Assembly (NCBI RefSeq): GCF_036206005.1
Contig: NZ_CP108143.1
Span: forward strand, 4,679,501-4,743,500
Length of the DNA: 64,000 nucleotides
Source of the DNA: Streptomyces sp. NBC_00178
GTDB lineage: Bacteria > Actinomycetota > Actinomycetes > Streptomycetales > Streptomycetaceae
Direction of reading: 5' to 3'
In this document: positions 55,598-63,396 of the stretch, piece after piece
Layout: every line of letters starts with the position of its first letter
Position numbering within the stretch: position 1 is the first letter of the stretch
Program-made: the position numbers and the translations under genes
The notes under the pieces: model-generated
What the model saw: only the letters and a program-made list of their open reading frames with translations
Told to the model about the DNA's origin: nothing
Database searches by the model: none

Positions 55598-55780
55598 ATG
55601 ACCGACAGCGGTGCCGTGCTCCCCTGGCTGGTGATCAGACAGGACGACAACGGCAACAGGTATCGCGTCGGCCGCTATGCGACGCAGGACGAGGCACAGA
55701 AGATCGCCGACGGCCTGGACCGTCACGGGCACAAGCAGCTCTACTGGGTGGAGCGCACCGGCCGGACCGCACGACCGTAG
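55598..55780 (+). CDS. Mini SPOR-domain-like protein
   Basis: 60 aa from ATG 55598, with GGGGAGG six nt upstream; ATG 55580 is a weaker alternative. The single domain reads W-L-V-I-R-Q…GNRYRVGRYATQDEAQKIADGL and then KQLYWVERT, a β-α-β pattern of SPOR repeats that bind denuded peptidoglycan glycans. It has no signal peptide, so a cell-wall role in the usual sense is doubtful. It is upstream of a Nudix gene on the same strand (31 bp). Confidence 0.7.
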   Translation: MTDSGAVLPWLVIRQDDNGNRYRVGRYATQDEAQKIADGLDRHGHKQLYWVERTGRTARP

Positions 55781-55811
55781 CGGGCGGGAGCCACCGGTTA
55801 CGCTCCGGCAC

Positions 55812-56216
55812 ATGAGTGATTCCGTGGTGGTCGCAGGGGCCGTCTGTGACGGAGGGCGGCTCCTGGCCGCCCGGCGCAGCGCCCCGCCCGAGCTCGCCGG
55901 CCGCTGGGAGCTTCCGGGCGGCAAGCTGGAGCCGGGCGAGAGCGGTGAGCAGGCGCTCGTGCGCGAACTCCGCGAGGAGCTCGGCGTGGAGGCGCAGCCG
56001 CTGGAGCGCATCCCGGGGGAGTGGCCGCTGAACCCGGGCTACGTGCTGCGCGTGTGGATGGTCCGGCTGGTCTCGGGTGAGCCCAGGCCCCTGGAGGACC
56101 ACGACGAACTGCGCTGGCTCGACGCGGGAGAGGCGGACACCGTCGACTGGCTGGACCAGGACCGCCCCGCGGTGGCCGAGGCCGTACGCCGCCTGCGCGG
56201 GACCCCGGGCGCCTGA
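55812..56216 (+). CDS. Nudix hydrolase (MutT-like)
   Basis: 134 aa. Complete Nudix box with Gly-Gly…Glu…Arg-Glu-Leu-x-Glu-Glu: GGKLEPGESGEQALVRELRE then ELGV. It has the compact length of MutT-like 8-oxo-dGTP pyrophosphatases, and the N-terminal VVVAGAVCDGGRLLAARRSAPPELAGRWELPG matches that group. Probably sanitises oxidised nucleotides or hydrolyses other nucleoside diphosphates. Probably transcribed with the SPOR-like gene upstream. Confidence 0.93.
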   Translation: MSDSVVVAGAVCDGGRLLAARRSAPPELAGRWELPGGKLEPGESGEQALVRELREELGVEAQPLERIPGEWPLNPGYVLRVWMVRLVSGEPRPLEDHDELRWLDAGEADTVDWLDQDRPAVAEAVRRLRGTPGA

Positions 56217-56597
56217 CGGAGGCCCCGCCGGCACATTCCGCGCGGTCCGCACGTCTGCCGGCGAGCACGGCCACGACCAGGGTCCGGCCTTCGTGCCCGC
56301 CGGCACATTCCGCGCGGTCCGCACGTCTGCCCCCGCCCCGGCTCCCGCGACATCGCTCCGCGTGCCCCGCTCGCCGGACACCTCCGCGCAGCCCGCGCCG
56401 CGCGCCGCCTTTCCCCGCCATGGTCCGCCGACGACACCGCGCCCCGTCCGCAGGCGGCACCGCGGGCCTTCTCCTCGTGCGGGGCGCGTACACCCGTACG
56501 CCCCCACCCGATCGTCCGCGCGATAAAGTGCGCCGTATATCGGGTATGTGCCGATTGGACCCCTGAGGGTGGGTGCCCCCGCTGTCGACCCTGGGAA
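56217..56597. other. Intergenic region with a promoter for the RsbW-like gene (381 bp)
   Basis: The first part carries the 36-bp direct repeat (see 56224-56331). Farther on, the less GC-rich 56520-56570 (GATAAAGTGCGCCGTATATCGGGTATGTG) probably contains the promoter of the RsbW-like gene. No open frame with coding bias is visible. Confidence 0.5.
56224..56331. repeat. 36-bp exact direct repeat, 72 bp apart
   Basis: The sequence CCCGCCGGCACATTCCGC… is present at 56224-56259 and again, without a mismatch, at 56296-56331. It contains GCACATTCCGCGCGG and CCGCACGTC. It lies just after the Nudix gene; the exact duplication and even 72-bp spacing suggest a recent tandem event or two binding sites. 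Confidence 0.9.
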
Positions 56598-57035
56598 GTG
56601 ATCGGCGTGACCGACCCCGACGGCGACCGTGCCGAGTGGAGCTTTCCGGCGGCGCCGGGCTCCGTGCGCACCGCCAGGCACGCGGTCCGTGACGCACTGC
56701 ACCAGTGGGGGTACAACGGCGGTCTGGGGGACATCGCCGTCCTGCTCGTCAGTGAGCTGGTGACCAATTCGCTGCGCCACGCGTCGGGCCCCATCGGCGT
56801 CCGGCTCGTGCGGCCGCACCCCAGCGGTGACGGTGCCGGCGCACGCGACGACGGGCGGGGTCTGCTGGTCGAAGTCTCCGATCCGGTTCCGGATGCGCCC
56901 ACCGAACGCACGGCCGGACCCGAGGACGAGAGCGGGCGCGGACTGCAGCTCGTGGCTTGTTCCGCACGCCGCTGGGGGACCCGGCGCGGAAAGAGCGGCA
57001 AGACGGTGTGGTTCGAGCTCCCTCTGCCTGGTTAG
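56598..57035 (+). CDS. RsbW-like serine kinase/anti-sigma-type ATP-binding protein
   Basis: 145 aa (GTG 56598; GTG 56607 possible). A stand-alone HATPase_c_2 domain with N-box LLVSELVTNSLRHA (~52-65) and G-box ESGRGLQLV (~115-123), ending in the typical KTVWFELPLP. Such proteins phosphorylate anti-anti-sigma factors and sequester σB-type factors. No sigma or anti-anti-sigma gene is linked. A multi-domain SpoIIE phosphatase with its own kinase domain follows 161 bp downstream on the same strand, which may control it or share its partner. Confidence 0.93.
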   Translation: MIGVTDPDGDRAEWSFPAAPGSVRTARHAVRDALHQWGYNGGLGDIAVLLVSELVTNSLRHASGPIGVRLVRPHPSGDGAGARDDGRGLLVEVSDPVPDAPTERTAGPEDESGRGLQLVACSARRWGTRRGKSGKTVWFELPLPG

Positions 57036-57195
57036 GAGTGGGGAGGGACGCACAGCGATCACCGGAGGTCGGGCAGGACCTGGCTGAAAGGGACTGAGAC
57101 CGTGCTGTGATCGTGAACGCCGTGCCGGTGGGGCCCGTAGTGCTGAATACTGCGGGCAGGACCGGTCCGGTGTGTGAGCTGGAGGGGACGGTCGC

Positions 57196-59817
57196 GTGAG
57201 CGAGATACCTGGGACAGCGGGCGACGTCGTGTGGCAGAGCAGCCCGCCTGGCTCGATCTACGAATACATCAGGGTCGCCTCCTTCTCCATCGGGGCGGAC
57301 GGGTTGATCGAGCAGTGGAGCCGGCGGGCCGCCGGTCTGTTCGGCATGGCCTCCGACGAGGTCGTGGGCAGAGACCCGGTCGAGGCCTTCATGCCCGCCG
57401 AGCTGCGCCCCGACGCCCACAGGCGGGTCGGCGAGATCCTCGACGGCAAGGAGTGGACGGGCCTGGTCCCGTTCCGTATGCCGGGCGAGAACGGGGCGAG
57501 CGGCCTCGCCGAGATCTACGTCATGCCCAGCCTCACCGGGGCGGGGGAGCGGGCCGCGCTCTGCATCGTGGTGGACGTCCGCGCGCTGCGCCGCATCGAG
57601 ACGGACCTCGCGGCCTCACAGGCGATATTCGGCCAATCTCCCTTCGGTTTCGTCCTCTTCGGTACCGATTTCACGGTCGTACGGGCCAACAAGCGCTTCG
57701 CCACGGTCTTCGGGGGCGAGGCGGACGACCACCGCGGACGCACCGTGGACGACTACCTGGCCAGGCCCGAGGCGGAACGGCTCTCCGGCACGCTGCGGCG
57801 CGTCCTGGAGACGGGCGACGCCGTCACCGATCTGCAGCTCGTCGGCGTCCCTCCCGGCGGCATCGGCCGGCGCCACTGGTCCATGAACCTCTACCGGGTG
57901 CACAGCGGATCCGGGCGCCCCATCGGCGTCGCCGGGCTCGCCACCGACGTCACGCAGCGGCACATCGCCGCGCGCGAGGCCGCGAGCGCGCGCCGCAATC
58001 TCGCCCTGCTCAACGAGGCCAGCGCGCGCATCGGCAACTCCCTGGACCTGGAGACCACCGCCAGGGAACTGCTCGACGTCGCCGTGCCCGGTTTCTGCGA
58101 CATCGCCTCCGTCGACCTGTACCAGGGACTGCTCACCGGGGAGGAGGCCTCGCCCTCCAGCTGGGGCGGGCACCAGGAGTCCGGTACCGGCTCGGCCGAA
58201 CTGCGCCGGGTCGCCCACGCCAGCGCGGTCGCCGACGTGTCCGGCGTCCTCCCCGGCACGGCGGACGCACCCGGGCCGGAAGCCGGCGCGGCCTCCGGGG
58301 CGGGCGGCGGGGAGCCCGCGCTCGGTTCGGTCCACCGCTTCCCGTTCCAGTCCCCCTGCGCCGTCGCCCTGCGCACCAGCCGCGTCGAGGCGGTGCCCGG
58401 GGACGACCGCGGATTCGTCCAGTCCACCCTCGCGGTGCCGATGGTCGCGCACGACGTGGTCGTCGGCCTCGTACAGTTCTCCCGCACCAAGGGCAGCGAG
58501 CCCTTCGGCGAGCGGGACCGGGCCCTGGCCACGGAGCTCGCCGCCCGCGCCGCCGTGTGCATCGACAACGCCCGCCTCTACCGCCGGGAGCACGAGCGGG
58601 CGCTGATCCTCCAGCGCAGCCTGCTCCCGCCCGGTGACCCCGAGGCGGCCGGTCTCGACATCGCCTGCCGGTACCTCCCCGGCAACACCGCCACCGAGGT
58701 CGGCGGCGACTGGTTCGACGTGATCGAGCTCCCCGGCCACCGCACGGCCCTGGTCGTCGGCGACGTGATGGGCCGCGGACTGCGGGCGGCCGTCGCCATG
58801 GGCGAACTGCGCACCGCCGTACGCACCCTGGCCCTCCTGGACCTGGAGCCCGCCGAGGTCCTCTCCGCCCTGGACGAGGTCGCGCGCGGCCTGGGCACCC
58901 CCGGAGGTGGCGAGCGGAGCGACGGCTTCGGCGCGGGCGGCGGGGCTCAGTGGCCCTCGCGCGTGGCCCACAAGTCCCGCGAGGCCGACCTCTCCGAGGT
59001 GTATCTGGCGACGTGCGTGTACGCGGTGTACGACCCGGTCACCCGGCGGTGCACCTTCGCCAACGCCGGCCACCTGCCGCCCGTGGTGGCCGAGCCCGGT
59101 GAGCCGCCCCAGCTGCTGGAGGTGCCGCCCGGCATGCCCCTGGGCGTCGGCGGCGAGCCCTTCGAGGAGGTGGAGATCGAGCTGCAGGAGGGCTCCCTCC
59201 TCGCCCTCTACACCGACGGGCTCGTGGAGTCCCGGGACCATCCCCTCGACGAGGGCCTGCAGGCCTTCCGGCAGGCGCTCGCCGATCCGTCGCAGCAGTT
59301 GGAGGACGTCTGCGACCACGTGCTGACGACCCTGCACACCCGGCACGGCGAGGACGACATCGCCTTGCTGATGGCGCGTATCCAGGGGCTGGAGGCGGAC
59401 GCGGTGGGCGACTGGCGGCTGCCGCGCGAACCGCGCTCCGTCGGCCGGGCCCGTGAGCTGGCGCGGGGACAGCTCGGCGCCTGGGGCCTCGACGACCTGG
59501 TGGACACCACCGAACTGCTCGTCAGCGAACTCGTCACCAACGCCCTGCGTTACGGCGAGGGCGAGATACGGCTGAGGCTGCTGCGGGACCGCACCCTCGT
59601 CTGCGAGGTGTGGGACGCGGGGCTGGTCCAGCCGCGGCGCCGGCGGGCACGCGACACCGACGAGGGCGGCCGCGGTCTGCAACTGGTCGGACTGCTCAGC
59701 GCGGCCTGGGGATCGCGGCGCACCCCGCGCGGCAAGACGGTGTGGTTCGAGCTGGCACTGCCGGACGGGGAGCCGTCCCCGGAACTCTCGGTGGACCAGC
59801 TGCTGAGCATGTACTGA
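57196..59817 (+). CDS. PAS-PAS-GAF-SpoIIE phosphatase-kinase signalling protein
   Basis: 873 aa from GTG 57196, with GGAGGGG upstream. Two PAS-like domains (about 20-130; 140-250: DEVVGRDPVEAFMPAEL, GEADDHRGRTVDDYLARPE), a GAF domain (about 270-460), the PPM/SpoIIE phosphatase (VGGDWFDVI ~501, VVGDVMGRG, LYTDGLVES, DDIALLMAR) and a C-terminal RsbW-like ATP-binding domain (TELLVSELVTNALRYG ~772, DEGGRGLQLV, KTVWFELALP). It is soluble. PAS and GAF modules presumably sense small ligands or redox state and gate dephosphorylation of an anti-anti-sigma factor. It shares this design with the 26831-28762 protein. Confidence 0.94.
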   Translation: MSEIPGTAGDVVWQSSPPGSIYEYIRVASFSIGADGLIEQWSRRAAGLFGMASDEVVGRDPVEAFMPAELRPDAHRRVGEILDGKEWTGLVPFRMPGENGASGLAEIYVMPSLTGAGERAALCIVVDVRALRRIETDLAASQAIFGQSPFGFVLFGTDFTVVRANKRFATVFGGEADDHRGRTVDDYLARPEAERLSGTLRRVLETGDAVTDLQLVGVPPGGIGRRHWSMNLYRVHSGSGRPIGVAGLATDVTQRHIAAREAASARRNLALLNEASARIGNSLDLETTARELLDVAVPGFCDIASVDLYQGLLTGEEASPSSWGGHQESGTGSAELRRVAHASAVADVSGVLPGTADAPGPEAGAASGAGGGEPALGSVHRFPFQSPCAVALRTSRVEAVPGDDRGFVQSTLAVPMVAHDVVVGLVQFSRTKGSEPFGERDRALATELAARAAVCIDNARLYRREHERALILQRSLLPPGDPEAAGLDIACRYLPGNTATEVGGDWFDVIELPGHRTALVVGDVMGRGLRAAVAMGELRTAVRTLALLDLEPAEVLSALDEVARGLGTPGGGERSDGFGAGGGAQWPSRVAHKSREADLSEVYLATCVYAVYDPVTRRCTFANAGHLPPVVAEPGEPPQLLEVPPGMPLGVGGEPFEEVEIELQEGSLLALYTDGLVESRDHPLDEGLQAFRQALADPSQQLEDVCDHVLTTLHTRHGEDDIALLMARIQGLEADAVGDWRLPREPRSVGRARELARGQLGAWGLDDLVDTTELLVSELVTNALRYGEGEIRLRLLRDRTLVCEVWDAGLVQPRRRRARDTDEGGRGLQLVGLLSAAWGSRRTPRGKTVWFELALPDGEPSPELSVDQLLSMY

Positions 59818-59832
59818 CCCGCGTACGCCCGG

Positions 59833-59855
59833 GAAGGCCCCCGCGCGGGGGCTTC
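59833..59855. terminator. Hairpin between convergent genes
   Basis: GAAGGCCCCCGC (59833-59844) pairs with GCGGGGGCTTC (59845-59855) with one bulge, lying between the SpoIIE gene (plus) and pspA (minus). Confidence 0.6.
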
Positions 59856-59920
59856 GCGGCCCGGCGCCGGAGGCCGGGCACCCGCACGGAGCGGGCACCC
59901 GCCCCCGGCCGGGCCGTCCT

Positions 59921-60634
59921 TCACGACGCGGACTTGAGGGCGGCGAGGCGGGCCTCGATCTCCGCGCTGTCGCCGACGCTGTCGAGCTGCTCGAACTGCG
60001 CGTCGAGGGACGACGCGGCCAGCTCCTGCTTGCCCACCGCCCTCGCCTCCTCGCGCCGCACCTTGTCCTCGAAGCGGCCGAGCTCGCTCGTCGGGTCCAT
60101 GACGTCGATGCTCTTGACCGCGTCCATCATCCGGTTCTGGGCCCGCGCCGACGCGTCCCGCGCGACCAGTTCGTCGCGCTTGGACTTCAGCCGGGTCAGC
60201 TTCTCCCTCATCTGGTCGAGGCCGGTCTTCAGCTTCTCCACGACGACCGTCTGCGAGGCGATCGTCGGGGCGGCCGTCTTGGCCTCCTGCTCCGACTGCA
60301 GCTGCCGGCCCAGCGCCACCTTGGCCAGGTTGTCGAACGTGTCGGCCTCCGCGCCCGCCGCCGCGGCCCGCAGCTCGTCCGCCTTCCGGCTGGCCGCCAG
60401 GGCCTTCTGGCCCCATTCCCGGGCCGCGTCGACGTCCTCCCGGTGGTCCTCCTCCATCAGCCGGAGGTTGCCGATGGTGGCGGCCACCGCCTGCTCGGCC
60501 TCCGCGATGTTGGCGGTGTAGTCGCGGATCAGCTGGTCGAGCATCTTCTGCGGATCCTCGGCCTGGTCGATCAGAGCGTTGATGTTGGCCCGGGCCAGCT
60601 GGGTGACGCGGCCGAGGACGGTCTGCTTGGTCAT
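59921..60634 (-). CDS. pspA: PspA/IM30 family protein
   Basis: 237 aa. Almost wholly coiled coil, starting VLGRVTQLARANINALIDQAEDPQKMLDQLIRDY with the helix-α1 pattern of PspA, and a C-terminal SAEIEARLAALK motif typical of actinobacterial members. PspA-type ESCRT-III relatives polymerise on stressed membranes and keep the proton-motive force. It is the second gene after the TPM-domain protein (48-bp gap), a pairing seen in other actinobacteria. Confidence 0.95.
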   Translation of the reverse strand: MTKQTVLGRVTQLARANINALIDQAEDPQKMLDQLIRDYTANIAEAEQAVAATIGNLRLMEEDHREDVDAAREWGQKALAASRKADELRAAAAGAEADTFDNLAKVALGRQLQSEQEAKTAAPTIASQTVVVEKLKTGLDQMREKLTRLKSKRDELVARDASARAQNRMMDAVKSIDVMDPTSELGRFEDKVRREEARAVGKQELAASSLDAQFEQLDSVGDSAEIEARLAALKSAS

Positions 60635-60682
60635 GGCACCTCTCCTAGTACGACATCGTGGAACGCCGGGCCGGACCCGCCG

Positions 60683-62806
60683 TCAGAAGCGGCCTCCGCC
60701 GCCGCGCCGTCCCCGGGTCCCCCCGCCGCCGAAGCTGCCCGGCCCGCCGCCGAACCCGCCCCCGCCGAGCCCGCCGCCGAAGCCCCCGCCGAACCCGCCG
60801 CCCCGGCCGCCGCCGCCCAGCAGGCCGCCGAGGATGATCCCGCCCAGGACCGCGCCGCCCGTCCCGCCGCCCCCGCGCATGCCTCCCGGACCGCTGCGGT
60901 CGCGATACGCGCGCACGTCCTGCTCGGCCAGGCTCCGCGCCTGCGTGGCCAGCGCGTCCGCCTGCTGCGCCTGGGCCAGGGCGCCCTGCGGGTCGCCGGC
61001 CTCCGACAGTTCCCCGGCCCGCTCCCACCGGCGCTGCGCCTCCGCGAGCCGGGTGCGGGCCTGACTGCCGACCGCGCCGCGGTTGGTGGTGACGTAGTCC
61101 GCGGCGGCGCCGATCGACGCCCGCGCGGTGAGCAGGGACTGGTCGAGCAGCGAACGCGCCCGGCGGTCCCCGTGCTCCTGCTCGCGGGCACCGGCGAGCG
61201 CCTCGTCCAGCGCGGCGTCCGCCTCCTCGACCCGGCGCAGCGCGTCGACGGGGTCGTAGGGCCCCGAGCCGAGCGCACCCCGCACGTCGGCGTGCACCGC
61301 ATCGGCGCGGGCGATCCGGCCCTGGAGGTCCGCGGTCGGCACATCCTCCGCGGTTCCCCCGAGCAGCCCCCTGGCGTCCGCCAGGTCCGTCTCCATCTCG
61401 GTGAGCGCGCCCGGCAGGCCGCTCGCCGCCGCGGCCAGTTCCCCACCGCGCCGGTCCACCCCGTCCACGAGCGTGGAGACCTGCTGGATCGCCCCCTCGG
61501 CGGCACGGACGTAGACGGCGGCCTCCGCGTTGTTGCCGGAGTCCACGGCCTGGCGCGCCCGGGTCAGGCTGGAGGTGGTGAAGACCAGCCGGTCCTTCGC
61601 CCGTTCGACGTCCTGGGCCGCGGGCGCCGTCGCCGACTCCGCGTAGCGCTCGCGCAGCGCCCCGACGGCCGTCTCCGCGGCGGTGACGCGGTCCTTGAGC
61701 TCTCGGAAGGCGGCCTCGGCGGAGTCCACGGCCTGCGGGGCGGTCTGTTCGAGTGCGCGCAGCCGGTCGAAGTCCTCGGCCACGGCGTCCAGGCGGCCGT
61801 TGGCGTCCGCGCAGCGGCTGATGATCTCGTCGAGCATGCCGCGCCGGGTCTCGTCGTCCTCGGGGAACGCGTCGTCGAGCTGCTGCCGGAGCCGGAACGC
61901 CGCGGTGAGCTCGGTCCGCGCACGCCGGACCGCCTCCGCGAAGGGGGCTGCCGCCTCCTCGCCGAACTGGGCGGTGGCGAAGCCGAGTTCCTCCTGGCTC
62001 GTGCGCACGGCGTCGTCGGTGTCCACCAGGTCGGCCTTCGCCCGGGCGTCGAGTTCCGGCAGCGCGGCCCGGGGCTCGCCCCCGGGCCCGGCCCCGCTGC
62101 CCCAGCCGCCGGGCGCCGGGGTCGTCCGGGTCGCCGTACGCCGCTTGCGGCGGGTGAAGACGAAGGCGGCGACCACGACCGCGGCGACGAGCACCGCCAC
62201 GGGCACGATGAGGTTGACGGAGGCGCCCTCGTCGTCGGCGCCGCTGGGATCCGCGGGGCCCGGTGTGATCGCGGGGGTGGGGACGGGCTCACCTGCGAGT
62301 ACCGCGGCGTAGCCGTCGGCGGCGCCGATCGCGGCGCCGGCCCAGTCGTTCTCCCGGAGGGCGGGCTCGATCGCGGTGGTGGCGACGTCGGCGAGCTGGG
62401 CGTCGGTGAGCCGGGACCCCTGGTCGACGGAGTAGGCGTACTGCCGGTCGTGCGTGGCCACCGCCAGCAGCACGTCGTCCTGGCCCAGCCCGTTGCGGTT
62501 CGCGGTCTCGTCGGCCCAGGTCTGCGGGGCCCGGCCGGAGAAGTCGCGTACGTACACGACGAAGAGCTGGATGCGCCGGGCCGCGTACAGGCGGTCGAGC
62601 GTGCCCTCGACCTGGGGCCCCTGGTCGCCCAGCGCCCCCACCCTGTCGGTGATCTGCCCTTCGCGCGACAGCGGGACGGGGGCGTCGGCCACGGCGGCGG
62701 GCGAACCCGCCAGGACCATCCCGATCACCGCGGTCAGGACGGCGAGAAGGGCCCTGCCGGGTGTCGGAGGCCGGGACGTCCCGGTACGGCTCACAGGCGG
62801 CGTCAC
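60683..62806 (-). CDS. TPM-domain membrane protein with Gly-rich tail
   Basis: 707 aa from GTG 62806. A signal peptide (~18-42), an extracellular TPM_phosphatase domain (about 45-175: ITDRVGALGDQ, ADETANRNGLGQDDVLLAVA), a membrane helix (~210-230, IVPVAVLVAAVVVAAFVF), a long cytoplasmic helical/coiled-coil region (~260-615) and a Gly/Phe/Arg-rich low-complexity tail (~640-707). TPM domains (also called Repair_PSII) occur in membrane-stress and photosystem-repair proteins. Its partner is pspA, which follows in the same transcript. It is divergent from marR. Confidence 0.88.
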   Translation of the reverse strand: MTPPVSRTGTSRPPTPGRALLAVLTAVIGMVLAGSPAAVADAPVPLSREGQITDRVGALGDQGPQVEGTLDRLYAARRIQLFVVYVRDFSGRAPQTWADETANRNGLGQDDVLLAVATHDRQYAYSVDQGSRLTDAQLADVATTAIEPALRENDWAGAAIGAADGYAAVLAGEPVPTPAITPGPADPSGADDEGASVNLIVPVAVLVAAVVVAAFVFTRRKRRTATRTTPAPGGWGSGAGPGGEPRAALPELDARAKADLVDTDDAVRTSQEELGFATAQFGEEAAAPFAEAVRRARTELTAAFRLRQQLDDAFPEDDETRRGMLDEIISRCADANGRLDAVAEDFDRLRALEQTAPQAVDSAEAAFRELKDRVTAAETAVGALRERYAESATAPAAQDVERAKDRLVFTTSSLTRARQAVDSGNNAEAAVYVRAAEGAIQQVSTLVDGVDRRGGELAAAASGLPGALTEMETDLADARGLLGGTAEDVPTADLQGRIARADAVHADVRGALGSGPYDPVDALRRVEEADAALDEALAGAREQEHGDRRARSLLDQSLLTARASIGAAADYVTTNRGAVGSQARTRLAEAQRRWERAGELSEAGDPQGALAQAQQADALATQARSLAEQDVRAYRDRSGPGGMRGGGGTGGAVLGGIILGGLLGGGGRGGGFGGGFGGGLGGGGFGGGPGSFGGGGTRGRRGGGGRF

Positions 62807-62861
62807 ATTTGGGAGGCTATGTCCGCCCGTTGCGACCCGCGACCCGGCGTACCCGAAAATA

Positions 62862-62895
62862 GACAGGCCGCCTTGCAAGATGGCCTGTCCATCTT
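62862..62895. promoter_or_regulatory. Nested palindromes in the TPM-marR intergenic region
   Basis: Three overlapping dyads in 34 bp: GACAGGCC (62862-62869) with GGCCTGTC (62882-62889); the self-palindrome CTTGCAAG (62872-62879); and AAGATGG (62877-62883) with CCATCTT (62889-62895), loop 5 nt. They lie 13-46 bp before the marR start, as expected for MarR autoregulation. Confidence 0.65.
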
Positions 62896-62907
62896 TATGG
62901 TGAAGGT

Positions 62908-63396
62908 ATGTCCAGCAGCTCCGCCACCCCCCTGCCCTCCGACCCCGGGCCCGACTCCGGCCCCGGCGAGGCGCCCGGTGCCGAACGCGTGGCGGACGAT
63001 CTCGCCGCCGTCGTGAGCAGGCTGCTGCGGCGGCTGCGCGGCTCGTCGGCGGACAGTCTGCTGACCCCCTCCCAGCGCTCGGTCCTGGCCAGGCTCCAGG
63101 ACGGCGGTCCCGCCACCACCGCGTCGCTGGCCCGCGCCGAACTCGTGCGGCCCCAGTCGATGCGGCTGACGCTGGGCGCGCTGGAGAGCCGGGGTCTCGT
63201 GACACGCGCCCCCGACCTCGCCGACGGCCGCAAATCGGTCGTGTCGGTCACCGAGGCCGGCAGCACCACCCTGGCCGGCGTGCGCGCCGCGAAGCGGAGC
63301 TGGCTGGCCGAAGCGATCGCCGGTGAACTGGACGGGGCCGAGCGCCGCACGCTCGCCGAGGCCGTCGAGCTCATCGGCCGTCTGGTCGACGAATGA
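62908..63396 (+). CDS. MarR-family transcriptional regulator
   Basis: 162 aa from ATG 62908, with GAAGG six nt upstream. A winged helix-turn-helix with RLLRRLRGSSADSLLTPSQRSVLARL, SLARAELVRPQSMRLTLGALESRGLV and a β-wing ADGRKSVVSVTEAG, flanked by helices for dimerisation. The disordered first 28 residues are Pro/Ser-rich. It overlaps the MFS gene by 4 bp (ATGA), so it is translationally coupled to it. It should repress the marR-mfs operon and perhaps the divergent TPM-pspA operon through the nested palindromes. Confidence 0.94.
   Translation: MSSSSATPLPSDPGPDSGPGEAPGAERVADDLAAVVSRLLRRLRGSSADSLLTPSQRSVLARLQDGGPATTASLARAELVRPQSMRLTLGALESRGLVTRAPDLADGRKSVVSVTEAGSTTLAGVRAAKRSWLAEAIAGELDGAERRTLAEAVELIGRLVDE

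Noticed and set aside
60443..63016. 857-codon plus-strand frame opposite pspA and the TPM gene
   Set aside because: It mirrors two well-supported minus-strand genes and has no recognisable domain.
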